From Verrucomicrobiota bacterium (GTDB lineage Bacteria > Verrucomicrobiota > Verrucomicrobiia > Limisphaerales > UBA1319), in the NCBI GenBank assembly GCA_022709905.1, contig JAKLHY010000072.1, positions 1 through 35,114 on the forward strand: a DNA stretch of 35,114 nt, written 5' to 3'. The translations under genes and the position numbers were made by a program. Each line of letters opens with the position of its first letter. The stretch's first letter is position 1. Below, one piece after another: positions 16,544 to 24,297 of this stretch. The notes below the pieces were generated by a model that made no database searches, was not told the DNA's origin, and saw only the letters and a program-made list of their open reading frames with translations.

Positions 16544-18589
16544 ATGCAAACAAGATGTTTTGTGGTCACCCTGGCGCTGACCGGTGTCTTTCAGCTGTAT
16601 TCGCCTCATGCCGATGCCCAAACCATCCTCACGCCCTGGGGGAACCTGGCTGGCATGCGAGTCTCGGGGGCGCCCGTGGAATTCGAGGCAGGATTAAGGA
16701 TGGTTCATCCGGAATGGGTGGGCTTTTCTTCCGCAGTCAAATATCTCCAACGCCCCCGCTATTCTCGGACGGGGGCCCGAGCCGTGGTGGAATCCGAAAT
16801 CGAAGGGATGATGTTCAGGCAAGTGCTGGAGGATACCACGCCCGGTGAGGCGACCCTCGAACTTCAGGTCACCTCCAAAACAAACCTGTCCCTGGCAGGA
16901 GCCTACTTTTGTGTGGAATTGCCCGACACAGAATTCGGCGAGGGAACCCTTGCACTGGTGCAAACCGGGACGGCCGGTCCAACATCCCTGACGCTCTCGC
17001 GGGCGCCGCAGGGCAATGGACCGGAACTCCTGCGCCAGACAGCAACCGGGATGAAGATTGTCGGGCCCCAAAAAAACCTCGAGATTCGCTGGAACGAACC
17101 CAGAACCGTCCGGGTCCGACGCGAGGCGTCGAATCGCCCCACTGCGCTCAACGATCCGTCGATACGCCAACAGTTCCTCGCCAACGGTCCAGCGGGTCAG
17201 CCGACGGGATGCCAGGTGTATCTGGAGCTTTTCGCGGGCGACGCAACCCCAGGACGCACCGCCAAGGCCTCGTTTCGTTTTGCCGCCAGCGCATCCCCTG
17301 ACTTGCAGCCGGTCAGACTGGTCCTGGATGTGACCAAGCCGGGTCGGCCCTTCGAAGGGATTGGCGGCAATTTCCGCCTGCAGTTTCCCAAAACGGATTC
17401 TGCTGTCTTGCAGTATAACCTGGATCATCTGCGGGTTGCGTGGGGACGTCTTGATATGCCCTGGGCCGAATGGGACCCCGAGGAACTGTCGGATCCACTC
17501 GTCGCCGCCCGCGCCGGGCAAGTCAACCAGAAGGTCAACGACGCGATGGCCATGGCTCGCACCTTGGCTCGCCGACGAATCCCTGTGATCCTAAGCGCCT
17601 GGTCTCCGCCCCGATGGGCTCGCGCACTTTCGCAACCGCCCGGGTTGCGTGGCACCGCGTTGAATCCAAACAAGCTGGATCGAATCTGCTCCTCGCTCGC
17701 CAGCTACCTTGTGTTTCTCAAAGAGCAGTACGGTGTCGAAGCCGTTTATTTCTCGTTCAATGAGCCCGAAACGGGGGTCGAAGTGCGGCAGACTCCCGCG
17801 GAGCATGTTAAGTTTATCCTGCGAATGGGGGCGGAACTGGTTCAGCGCGGGCTGACCACCAAGCTGCTCCTGGGCGATACCGCGCACGGCACCCCCGCCG
17901 CGCTCGACTTCATCCGTCCGTCCCTGGCCAATCCGGCCACGCACCGTTACATCGGCGCCGTGGCCTTCCACACCTGGCGCGGTTGCACCGCGGAAGCCCT
18001 GACCGGCTGGGCTGAGGCCGCCCGAGAGTTGGGCGTGCCCCTCCTGATCACAGAATCCGGCCCGGACGCGCATCTGCACGAGTATCCGAGCGTCCGGCTT
18101 GAACCTTGGTTCCAACTGGAGGAGATCGAACTGTATGTCCGATGCTGCGCGTATGGCCAGCCGGCCACCCTCATGGAATGGCAGTTGACGACGGATTACT
18201 CCGTGTTGACCGGAGGCGGTGTCTACGGCGAGGCCGGGCCGCTCAAACCGACGCAGCGCTTCTGGAATCTCAAACAGTTGGGCTCCACCCCTGCCGGCGC
18301 CTTCGCCTTGCCCATCACCGCGGACCGGTCCGAGGTCACCTGTGCGGCGTTCGGCGACTTGGCCAATGGAGCGTACGCGGTGCATATCGTAAACCGAGGC
18401 GCCCAACGTGCTGCCATGCTTTCCGGGCTTCCAAAATCGGTGCCGGTCTTGCATCGCTTTGTGACGGATGCAAACCGGGGAATGCAGAAAGAAGGGCGTA
18501 TCGGGGTGCAAACCGGCAAAGACGAGTTCATTCTTCCCGCCGCAAGTTACACTACCTTGCTGAGCCCTGCGAACACCCGTAATCCATGA
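16544..18589 (+). CDS. Exported GH30-like glycoside hydrolase
   Basis: 681 residues from the ATG at 16544, which is preceded by AAGGAG; the frame extends to a GTG at 16514 but the ATG yields a better signal peptide (1-25, cleavage after PHADA). Residues 26-250 form an N-terminal beta-rich region. Residues about 258-600 are a TIM barrel of the O-glycosyl hydrolase type (F.GIGGNF at 270-277, LSAWSPPRW at 350-358). The acid/base candidate is E407 in FSFNEPETG and the nucleophile candidate is E504 in LLITESGPDA, positions typical of clan GH-A/GH30. A C-terminal beta-sandwich follows. GH30 members cleave glucuronoxylan, beta-1,6-glucan or glucosylceramide; the nearby GH67 and XylA make xylan plausible but not proven. 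Confidence 0.82.
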   Translation: MQTRCFVVTLALTGVFQLYSPHADAQTILTPWGNLAGMRVSGAPVEFEAGLRMVHPEWVGFSSAVKYLQRPRYSRTGARAVVESEIEGMMFRQVLEDTTPGEATLELQVTSKTNLSLAGAYFCVELPDTEFGEGTLALVQTGTAGPTSLTLSRAPQGNGPELLRQTATGMKIVGPQKNLEIRWNEPRTVRVRREASNRPTALNDPSIRQQFLANGPAGQPTGCQVYLELFAGDATPGRTAKASFRFAASASPDLQPVRLVLDVTKPGRPFEGIGGNFRLQFPKTDSAVLQYNLDHLRVAWGRLDMPWAEWDPEELSDPLVAARAGQVNQKVNDAMAMARTLARRRIPVILSAWSPPRWARALSQPPGLRGTALNPNKLDRICSSLASYLVFLKEQYGVEAVYFSFNEPETGVEVRQTPAEHVKFILRMGAELVQRGLTTKLLLGDTAHGTPAALDFIRPSLANPATHRYIGAVAFHTWRGCTAEALTGWAEAARELGVPLLITESGPDAHLHEYPSVRLEPWFQLEEIELYVRCCAYGQPATLMEWQLTTDYSVLTGGGVYGEAGPLKPTQRFWNLKQLGSTPAGAFALPITADRSEVTCAAFGDLANGAYAVHIVNRGAQRAAMLSGLPKSVPVLHRFVTDANRGMQKEGRIGVQTGKDEFILPAASYTTLLSPANTRNP

Positions 18590-18590
18590 T

Positions 18591-18610
18591 GCCGGCAAAG
18601 AGATCCCGGC
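18591..18610 (+). terminator. Possible weak hairpin after the GH30-like gene
   Basis: GCCGG (18591-18595) and CCGGC (18606-18610) form a 5-bp stem just after the stop codon at 18589, followed by a pyrimidine-rich stretch CTTCTCCTTCT. There is no clean T run, so termination is uncertain. Confidence 0.25.
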
Positions 18611-18750
18611 CTTCTCCTTCTATCCTCCTTCATTGACACGGCTTTCGCGTGCTTGCAGCCGTTTTTTCTCCGCAAATCGGGGCCCACATTCCGTCGCTTC
18701 GGCGGAACGTCGTTGAGGGCTTGGATCGCGGCTTCGGCTTTGTTAAGGTT

Positions 18751-18762
18751 GGCGCATTAATG
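18751..18762. promoter_or_regulatory. GGCGCATTAATG motif overlapping the fur start, shared with 19497-19508
   Basis: The 12-mer GGCGCATTAATG covers the start codon of the Fur-family gene. An almost identical GGTGCATTAATG lies upstream of the next gene in the cassette, where it extends into the perfect palindrome TGCATTAATGCA. Two copies in one probable regulon make it a candidate operator, but only two instances are available. Confidence 0.3.
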
Positions 18763-19242
18763 AAGTCATATCGAGACCATGGCTGCCACCACCGCTCACC
18801 TCCTTCGCAATGGCAGGAGCTGATTCGAAGACAGGCGGGCCGCGTCACCCGCACGCGTCAACTCCTCCTCGAGGCGCTCCTGCGATTGCGATGCCCCTCG
18901 ACGCCGAAGCAAATTGCCGAAGCGGTCGGCAGACGAACGTGCGACTTGGCCACCGTCTACCGTTGCATGACCCTCTTCGAACAAATGGGCCTGGTCCACC
19001 GCGTCGACTTTGGAGATGGTTTGGCGCGGTTCGAAATCGCCGATGATGATCCCTCCGGCCATCACCACCATCACCTGCTGTGCCGCCAATGTGATCGCAT
19101 CGTTAAACTCGACGACTGCATCCTCGGGGAGGTCGAATCCTCCCTGGCCAGCCATTATGGCTTTGTCGAGATCCAGCACCGCCTCGAATTCTTCGGGATT
19201 TGCCCCGATTGCCAGCAAGCTCGCCGACGGCCCTCCCCATGA
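18760..19242 (+). CDS. Fur/Zur-family metal-responsive transcriptional repressor
   Basis: 160 residues from the ATG at 18760; an upstream TTG-initiated extension to 18649 is unlikely to be used. The N-terminal winged helix carries the Fur signature TCDLATVYRCMTLFEQMGLVH (broken here by no gaps, residues 60-80). The dimerisation domain has the regulatory metal motif HHHHHLLC (101-108) and two CxxC pairs (C108/C111 and C148/C151) for a structural zinc. The downstream genes are His-rich exported proteins and a ZnuA-type lipoprotein lies 9 kb away, so zinc (Zur) is a more likely effector than iron; that is inference. The stop codon TGA is part of the first bases (CATGAACC) of repeat B copy 1. Confidence 0.9.
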   Translation: MKSYRDHGCHHRSPPSQWQELIRRQAGRVTRTRQLLLEALLRLRCPSTPKQIAEAVGRRTCDLATVYRCMTLFEQMGLVHRVDFGDGLARFEIADDDPSGHHHHHLLCRQCDRIVKLDDCILGEVESSLASHYGFVEIQHRLEFFGICPDCQQARRRPSP

Positions 19243-19400
19243 ACCGGTTGAAGGTAGGGCGCGACTGCCAGGCGCGCCGGGAAGGTAGGGCGCGACCGCT
19301 GGGCGCGCCGGGTTTAATCCCGGAGAGCCCGGTCAGCCCAGCGTCCGACCCCACCCGCAGGGGCCCCATGCGCGCCAATTCGCCTGGCCACCGGTCCATT
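19238..19400 (+). repeat. Dispersed repeat family B copy 1
   Basis: Begins CATGAACCGG at the fur stop codon and contains GGTAGGGCGCGAC twice (from about 19253 and 19285). It ends near CCGGTCCATTTG, a degenerate inverse of its start. About 110 bp of it match the complement of 25758-25869. With the palindrome at 19499 it accounts for most of the 307-bp gap between fur and the next gene. Confidence 0.8.
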
Positions 19401-19496
19401 TGAGCGCACCAAACGTCAGTGTATTTATGGATTAGGCCGCTAAGCCGGGCCGGGGTTCTGTCCTGGAGCAGAATTGGCTTGCAGCCGGCTTTATTC

Positions 19497-19510
19497 GGTG
19501 CATTAATGCA
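19497..19510. promoter_or_regulatory. Palindrome TGCATTAATGCA upstream of the metal cassette
   Basis: A perfect 12-bp palindrome (19499-19510) 40 bp upstream of the ATG at 19550, preceded by GG to give the motif shared with the fur start. Its position fits an operator for the adjacent Fur-type regulator. It does not match the classical Fur or Zur boxes that I know. Confidence 0.35.
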
Positions 19511-19549
19511 ATTGCTTTGCAACAAGAGCGAACAGGAGTTGGGGATGCG

Positions 19550-19903
19550 ATGCCTCGGGGGGCGAGAACAAGCCTGCTGACGCGCGTTGGCCGATCGTTA
19601 TGGCCGCCGCGGGTCAAGCGGTTAACCGCCATCGTCGCGCTTGCTTCCTACCTCTTCGTCATGCTCTTGGCCGCCTGGCCCGAACTGCACGAGGCTTTTC
19701 ACGGCCATGATGCTGACTGGGACAGCCACCAGTGCGTGGCCACCCTGCTCGCGAAAGGCCAGGTCTTGGTCAGCGACCTTGCCCTCGCGGTTCCCCTTCC
19801 GCCGGAGGTGTCCGACGGCCAACCCATCGCATCGGCTTTGTTCCACTGCCCGGGCGATGTTCGGATGTTTCCAGCCCGCGCTCCGCCTTGCCTACCCGCC
19901 TAG
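19550..19903 (+). CDS. Small His-rich membrane-anchored protein of the metal cassette
   Basis: 117 residues from the ATG at 19550, with AGGAG at 19534-19538. One hydrophobic segment (about 23-42, LTAIVALASYLFVMLLAAW) is followed by HEAFHGHDADWDSHQC (about 45-60), which packs four His, three Asp and a Cys into sixteen residues and looks metal-binding. No named family is certain. The arrangement of a transmembrane helix followed by HE..H.HD......HQC.V.L...GQV is one I associate with Verrucomicrobiota metal loci. It may capture or pass on zinc at the membrane. It precedes the prepilin-like gene by 159 bp. Confidence 0.65.
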   Translation: MPRGARTSLLTRVGRSLWPPRVKRLTAIVALASYLFVMLLAAWPELHEAFHGHDADWDSHQCVATLLAKGQVLVSDLALAVPLPPEVSDGQPIASALFHCPGDVRMFPARAPPCLPA

Positions 19904-19914
19904 GTTTGTGATGG

Positions 19915-19977
19915 CCTCGGAGCGCGATCCCGCCTGAAGTGTGCCCTGGGGGGGCGCCGGCCTGAGCCGCTCCGAGG
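19915..19977. repeat. Ten-bp perfect inverted repeat CCTCGGAGCG / CGCTCCGAGG
   Basis: The arms at 19915-19924 and 19968-19977 are perfectly complementary across a 43-bp spacer, in the 159-bp gap between the His-rich membrane protein and the prepilin-like gene. It could be an mRNA hairpin tuning the expression of the downstream three genes, or a repeat relic. Confidence 0.35.
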
Positions 19978-20062
19978 AGATCCTCGCTCGAAATCCCGAT
20001 AGAGGCCCGCCTGTTGGCCCTGCGCCGTGTCGCAGCGGCGCGCAAATCAGGCATCTGACTCC

Positions 20063-20755
20063 ATGAATCGCATCTTAGCGCCGGCGCGCCGGCGTGGCGC
20101 ATTTACGCTCATTGAATTGGTGGTGGTCATCGCCATCATCGCCGTGTTGGCCGGCATGCTCCTGCCGGCTTTGAGTCGCGCGAAAGCCAAGGCCAAACAG
20201 GCAGGCTGCCTGAGCAACCTGCGTCAAATCGGTTTGGGCTTTCGCATGTACGCCGATGACAACGGCGGCCTTGGGCCGACCACCACTCATGGCGCTTCGA
20301 CCAACGCGTCCTGGATTTTCCAGCTTACCGATTACGTGGGCCACGTGGATCGCATTCGCCTGTGTCCGGCCGATCCCAAAGCCAACCAGCGGAGGACGAA
20401 CAACGCCTCGAGCTACACCCTCAATGAATACACCGCCGTCGATCTTGTGGATCCATTTGGCGGCTCATTGGAGAGCTACCGAAAACTGGATGCGTTGCCG
20501 CGGCCTACTGAGACCATCACCACGTTCGAGATCTCCAATACGGCGGGGGTCAATGTCTACAACGACCACACCCACTCCCGCAACTGGACCTCCTGGGGCA
20601 GCGTCACGGCTGATATCCAGCCCGATCGCCACGGATCCTCCGCCAACTACCTGTTCGCCGATGGCCACGTTGAGAGCATCGCCGCCGCGCGCCTGAAAGC
20701 CCGCATCGAGGCGGGCGACAACTTTGCCAAACCACCGAACCTCAAAGTCCTATGA
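20063..20755 (+). CDS. Prepilin-type N-terminal cleavage/methylation domain protein
   Basis: 230 residues from the ATG at 20063. A short basic leader (NRILAPARRRGA) precedes FTLIELVVVIAIIAVL, the class III prepilin signal with Glu at +5. The mature body carries the Verrucomicrobiota/Planctomycetes pseudopilin features: LLPALSRAKAKA, a C.SNLRQIG..F.MYADDN stretch and a late H-rich loop with DRHGSSANYLFADGHVE. Such proteins are abundant in this phylum and most have unknown roles. Its position between a His-rich membrane protein and two anchor-M proteins suggests a role in assembling or presenting the metal-binding surface layer. The stop codon overlaps the next start (ATGA). Confidence 0.88.
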   Translation: MNRILAPARRRGAFTLIELVVVIAIIAVLAGMLLPALSRAKAKAKQAGCLSNLRQIGLGFRMYADDNGGLGPTTTHGASTNASWIFQLTDYVGHVDRIRLCPADPKANQRRTNNASSYTLNEYTAVDLVDPFGGSLESYRKLDALPRPTETITTFEISNTAGVNVYNDHTHSRNWTSWGSVTADIQPDRHGSSANYLFADGHVESIAAARLKARIEAGDNFAKPPNLKVL

Positions 20756-21732
20756 ACTATTCACAACTCCATGGCCTGGGAAGACCCGACGCCGCCGCTT
20801 TGCGCTCCGGTTCGGCGGTCTTTGCCCTGGCACAAAAAAGCAAATTCAATTTCATTCGGGCGATTGTCACTGCCGGCGTTTTAGCCCTGGTTGGCGCGGC
20901 TCGTGCCAACGATTTGCCTGTGCTCAACTCCGGCCACACCGACGTGGGGGTAAACTTCGAGGACGGTGCCTGGGATCTGCACGTGCACGCCGAGGAGGCG
21001 GACCTTGAATTCGAGCCGGAGCACGTGGTGCTCGAAGTGGCCGGTCACGCCGTGCAAAAGGTGTCGAGCGATCCGCGCTTCGACTTCCTCGGCGCCGCCG
21101 GCAGCCCGATCTGGGTGCTTCCGGCGATGGAGCAACACGACCTCCTGTTCCTGGGTCTGGGCACCGAGGAACTGGCCCCCGGCCTCTTCTCGAAGGACAC
21201 CGTTACGCTCACCCTGAAGAGCGTCACCGGACCGGGCCATTTCATGCTTTATCACCTGGACCCGCTGGGCAACCCGGTCGTGTCCATGAACAGCCGGGAT
21301 GGCATCGACGCCAGTGATGCGCGCTCGCTGACGGCCGGCAGCCACACCCATGTTCACTGGGCGTTCAGCACGCCCGGCCAATATCGCATCGGCCTCCAGG
21401 CGTCGGGCGTGCTGGCGGCCACAGGCGAGACCAACACGAGCGACGTGGCGGAATACCTCTTCGAGGTGCAATACGCCCCCGCGCTCTCCGTGACGCGCAA
21501 GGATACCACCACGCTGGCGATCGAGTGGCTCTCCCGCGAGCATCATGAGTATCATCTTCAATCCACCACTGACCTGTCGAGTGGAGAGTGGGTGGCCCAT
21601 CCCGGGGTGGACCCGGTGGCAGGCACCGGCCAATTTATTACCCTAGACGTGTCGCTCGAGAACCGTCCACGGTTCTTCCGGCTCGAGATCATCGAGAAAG
21701 ACAGCCAACCTATGAACGCACCGATCCCATGA
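20752..21732 (+). CDS. Choice-of-anchor M domain surface protein (1)
   Basis: 326 residues. Its ATG overlaps the preceding stop by 4 nt, so translation is probably coupled. The signal peptide runs to about residue 52 (GAARA). The mature protein matches the repeat domain of surface-anchored proteins linked to zinc-type ABC transporters: GHTDVGV...DLHVHAEEADLEF, PGHFMLYH, GSHTHVHWAFSTPGQYRI. Several His-X-His pairs could bind metal. In actinobacteria this domain occurs beside ZnuABC-like transporters; here the Fur-type regulator replaces that context. The C-terminal ~60 residues (YHLQSTTDLSSGEW...FFRLEI) are the exported-protein module seen elsewhere in the window. Confidence 0.85.
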   Translation: MNYSQLHGLGRPDAAALRSGSAVFALAQKSKFNFIRAIVTAGVLALVGAARANDLPVLNSGHTDVGVNFEDGAWDLHVHAEEADLEFEPEHVVLEVAGHAVQKVSSDPRFDFLGAAGSPIWVLPAMEQHDLLFLGLGTEELAPGLFSKDTVTLTLKSVTGPGHFMLYHLDPLGNPVVSMNSRDGIDASDARSLTAGSHTHVHWAFSTPGQYRIGLQASGVLAATGETNTSDVAEYLFEVQYAPALSVTRKDTTTLAIEWLSREHHEYHLQSTTDLSSGEWVAHPGVDPVAGTGQFITLDVSLENRPRFFRLEIIEKDSQPMNAPIP

Positions 21733-22793
21733 ACAAGACCGTCTTTTTCATTCTGGTCTCAGCGGGCTTGGCCCTGGCTGGCGCGCCGCGCCTGCGGGCG
21801 CAATGTTACACCTTCACCCACGAGCACGTGGATCTGCTGTCCGTCCAGTTCCACGCGGTGAGCAACTCGCTCAGCCTGATGGCCTCGGACGACGATCACG
21901 GCGGCGCCTTCTACGCCAGCAACCAGTGCGTTGTGGTTTGCCCCGAATCGATGAAGTTCGCCCTCCCGGCCGGCACCCCCATGGGCAACGAGGGCGATCC
22001 GCTTTGGATCTTGCCGCAGAATCCCTATGCCGGTGTGCCTTACGTGGGCGTCTCCGCCGAGCCTATCGCCCCCGGGACGTTCGACGATCCCCTGACCATC
22101 CAGCTCACGCGCATCGAGGGCCCGGGCCACTTTCTGGTCTGGCAAACAACGGGCTTCGGCAGTTTTGACCTCAAGATGGACACCCGCGACGGCATCGGTT
22201 CGAATGACAAGCTCACGCCGTTCGTCGGCGCGCACGAACACCATAATTGGGGATTCACCACCAGCGGCGTTTATCGTGTCTATTTTCAGGCCAGCGGACG
22301 CCGCCCCGGCCAAACCACGAACATCGTCTCGCCGGAAACACCCTTCACGTTCCATATCCTGCCGCTGAAACCCTTCGAGCATTGGACCGCGACCAACTGG
22401 CCGTGCGAATGCGACCTGACCCTGATCGCGCCCGGCGCCGATCCCGATGGCGATGCCGGCGTCAACGCGATCGAATACGCCCTGGGGACCGACCCGAAAA
22501 TGGCGGCCGGAGATGCCTGGCCCACGGTATCCCTCGTCACGGCTAACGGCCAAGCGTATGGCGCGATGAGCTACACGCGCAACAAGGCGGCAACCGATTG
22601 CGGTTATGAAGTGGTGGCGGCATCGAGCCTTTTCTCCACCGATTGGCAAACACTCACCACTGTTCATGAAACGATACACTTGGGCGACACCGAGCGGATT
22701 ACCATGCGCGACACCGTGCCGGTCGGCGGTGGCGTTCAGCGGTTCTTCAGACTTCGGGTTCGGCTGGCGCCGCCGCAACCGAATACGCCGTGA
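21729..22793 (+). CDS. Choice-of-anchor M domain surface protein (2)
   Basis: 354 residues. The start at 21729 (MNKTVFFILVSAG) overlaps the previous stop by 4 nt; the frame is open further upstream but inside the previous gene. The signal peptide ends near RLRA. The anchor-M domain includes EHVDLLSVQF, PGHFLVWQTTGFGSF and HEHHNWGFTTSGVYRVYF, parallel to the preceding protein, so the pair arose by duplication. After it comes DPDGDAGVNAIEYALGTDP, a Ca-binding-like linker typical of Verrucomicrobiota secreted proteins, and a C-terminal FFRLRV module. Last gene of the presumed fur regulon cassette. Confidence 0.85.
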   Translation: MNKTVFFILVSAGLALAGAPRLRAQCYTFTHEHVDLLSVQFHAVSNSLSLMASDDDHGGAFYASNQCVVVCPESMKFALPAGTPMGNEGDPLWILPQNPYAGVPYVGVSAEPIAPGTFDDPLTIQLTRIEGPGHFLVWQTTGFGSFDLKMDTRDGIGSNDKLTPFVGAHEHHNWGFTTSGVYRVYFQASGRRPGQTTNIVSPETPFTFHILPLKPFEHWTATNWPCECDLTLIAPGADPDGDAGVNAIEYALGTDPKMAAGDAWPTVSLVTANGQAYGAMSYTRNKAATDCGYEVVAASSLFSTDWQTLTTVHETIHLGDTERITMRDTVPVGGGVQRFFRLRVRLAPPQPNTP

Positions 22794-22858
22794 GCCGGAC
22801 GCGTCCATGTCCTCAGTTCTAAACTCCATCGGGAATCTTGAGAGGCATTGCCACTTTT

Positions 22859-22957
22859 GTGCGCCTGTTCCTCATTGAAGATTCCCAGCGTTTTCAGCGC
22901 TCCATTAGCGAAGCGCTGAGGCGGTCAAGTTATGCGGTGGACGCCACAGGGGATGGC
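22859..22957 (+). pseudogene. Truncated OmpR-type response regulator fragment
   Basis: Thirty-three codons from a GTG at 22859 read VRLFLIEDSQRFQRSISEAL then RRSSYAVDATGDG, the N-terminus of an OmpR-family receiver domain (acidic pair in IEDS, A.R..GYAVD..GDG). The homology stops exactly where sequence shared with repeat family C begins (22958). The phospho-acceptor Asp, the rest of the receiver and the DNA-binding domain are missing. It looks like a gene cut off by a repeat-associated insertion or deletion. Confidence 0.7.
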
Positions 22958-23018
22958 GCCTCGCCCTCGCCCTCCTCGGCTCCACCATTCTGGAAATCTA
23001 TTATGGCAATCGGTCTAG
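22958..23018 (+). repeat. Dispersed repeat family C, copy 1 (single end)
   Basis: The segment from 22985 (CCATTCTGGAAAT...) to CTAG at 23015-23018 matches the terminal sequences at 28045-28078 (inverted) and 28290-28324. Similarity to the former continues outward over about 60 bp, including GCCCTCCTC.GCTCCACCATT. Only one terminus is seen here. Its CTAG end supplies the stop codon of xylR (TAG on the minus strand, 23015-23017). Confidence 0.8.
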
Positions 23019-24208
23019 CCTTCACTGGAGTGACTATTATCTCGCCACGTTTGCCGGTAGGAATCCGGCGTCTGCCCGGTCATGCGTTTGAAGAACCGGC
23101 AGAAATACGTGGCCGATGAAAAACCGCAACGCCTCGCAATCTCGGTTAACGGCAAGTCCGAACTCTGGAGCAGGCCTTGGCTGCGTTGAACGCGAATCCG
23201 GGTCATCTCCCCCGCCACCGACCTGCCCAGGTGCGTGAGAAACAGTTTATCCAGGGTCGAACGCGAAGTGCCCACCGCCTCGCAGACCTGATCCACCGAA
23301 ACCTCGGCGCAATCACGATCCCGAATGAGCCGGGCTGCATTGACCACCAGCGGATGGCTGGCCACGACAACATCCGTCGACCGCCGCTCCACGACGCGCC
23401 GGGGCGGCACCTGGTAGGAGGCCTCAACGGAATGGCCGCTGAATTGCGCGGCCATCAATTCACCCGCCAGTCGGCCGATGCTCTCCACGTCGGGCTCTAT
23501 AGTCGATAGGGTTGGCCGACAGAGCCGGCAGATGATTTCGTCGTTGTCGACGCCCAGCACCGCGACTTCCTCGGGCACCCGGATCTCCGACTCCCGGCAT
23601 GCGTTGATGATCTGCTGGCCGCGGATATCATTGCACGCCAGAAGCCCCACAGGCTTCGGAAGCGATCGCAACCATGTGGCGAGCGCGGCCTCGTGCGTCA
23701 CGGTTCCTTTCTCGAACTGATACAAATCCTCGCCCACTTGCGCGTGCGAGGGCGGGGCGTAGATATGGGCCCCTCGCTTCAGAGGGTCTGTCTGCAATCG
23801 AAACGCCTCTTCGCGTTGATCGGAAAAAAATACGCTGGGATACCCGCAGTACGCCAAATGCTGAAATCCGGACTTGATAAAAAACCGCAGCGCCATCGAG
23901 GCAATCACCCGGGCATCGGACTCAATCACCGGTATGTCCGAAGCGCGACATCGGCCGTGGACGTCCACCACAGGCACGCCCAGCGCGCTGATGCGGTGGT
24001 GCAACTTCCGGTTGGGAATGTAAGCAATGAAGCCATCCACACGGGACTTCCGCAGCCAATCGGGCAGCTCGTTCAATTCCGGGCGCTCGTGCGGCAAAAT
24101 AAGCCAATCCTCGTGCCGCTCCGCGTAATCGGCCACCCCGCGACAGATGCCCCGCCCGTAAGCGCGGGAGGCGTCCACCATAAGCACAATGCGCCGCAGT
24201 CTTTTCAC
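23015..24208 (-). CDS. xylR: XylR-type xylose operon regulator (LacI-like sensor fused to AraC HTH)
   Basis: 397 residues from a GTG at 24208 (MKRLRRIVLMVDASRAYGRG); no strong ribosome-binding site is visible. Residues about 5-275 are a periplasmic-binding-protein-like sugar sensor of the LacI/GalR type (VPVVDVHGR, GLLACNDIRGQQI, VAVLGVDNDEIICRL). Residues about 290-397 are an AraC-type double helix-turn-helix ending LTEIARRCGFSSATYFCRFF and GQTPDSYRQTW. This is the architecture of E. coli XylR, which activates xyl genes on binding xylose. It is divergent from xylA with an 89-bp shared upstream region, which supports the assignment. Its stop codon lies in the end of repeat C copy 1. Confidence 0.88.
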   Translation of the reverse strand: MKRLRRIVLMVDASRAYGRGICRGVADYAERHEDWLILPHERPELNELPDWLRKSRVDGFIAYIPNRKLHHRISALGVPVVDVHGRCRASDIPVIESDARVIASMALRFFIKSGFQHLAYCGYPSVFFSDQREEAFRLQTDPLKRGAHIYAPPSHAQVGEDLYQFEKGTVTHEAALATWLRSLPKPVGLLACNDIRGQQIINACRESEIRVPEEVAVLGVDNDEIICRLCRPTLSTIEPDVESIGRLAGELMAAQFSGHSVEASYQVPPRRVVERRSTDVVVASHPLVVNAARLIRDRDCAEVSVDQVCEAVGTSRSTLDKLFLTHLGRSVAGEMTRIRVQRSQGLLQSSDLPLTEIARRCGFSSATYFCRFFKRMTGQTPDSYRQTWRDNSHSSEG

Positions 24209-24297
24209 GAAGGAAACTTTACACCGATTTACGAAAAAAGGCTATTGCATAAACTTTATTTGGGTGGTGCATTCCTTGTAAACGAAAGCAACAAGTT
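24209..24297. promoter_or_regulatory. Divergent xylR-xylA control region
   Basis: An A/T-rich 89-bp spacer between two divergent genes. It must hold both promoters and any XylR operator. Short related words ATTTACGAAA (about 24227) and GTAAACGAAAG (about 24279) could be half-sites in direct orientation about 50 bp apart. TTGCAT (about 24244) with TGCATT 17 bp downstream is a poor promoter match. None of these is strong enough to call separately. Confidence 0.4.

Noticed and set aside
19200..19403. Small plus-strand frame starting MNRLKVGRDCQARREG
   Set aside because: It is the translation of repeat B copy 1, repeated at copy 2; no coding evidence.
21759..22829. 356-codon minus-strand frame
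   Set aside because: Antisense to the second anchor-M protein; the plus strand carries the signal peptide and domain motifs.
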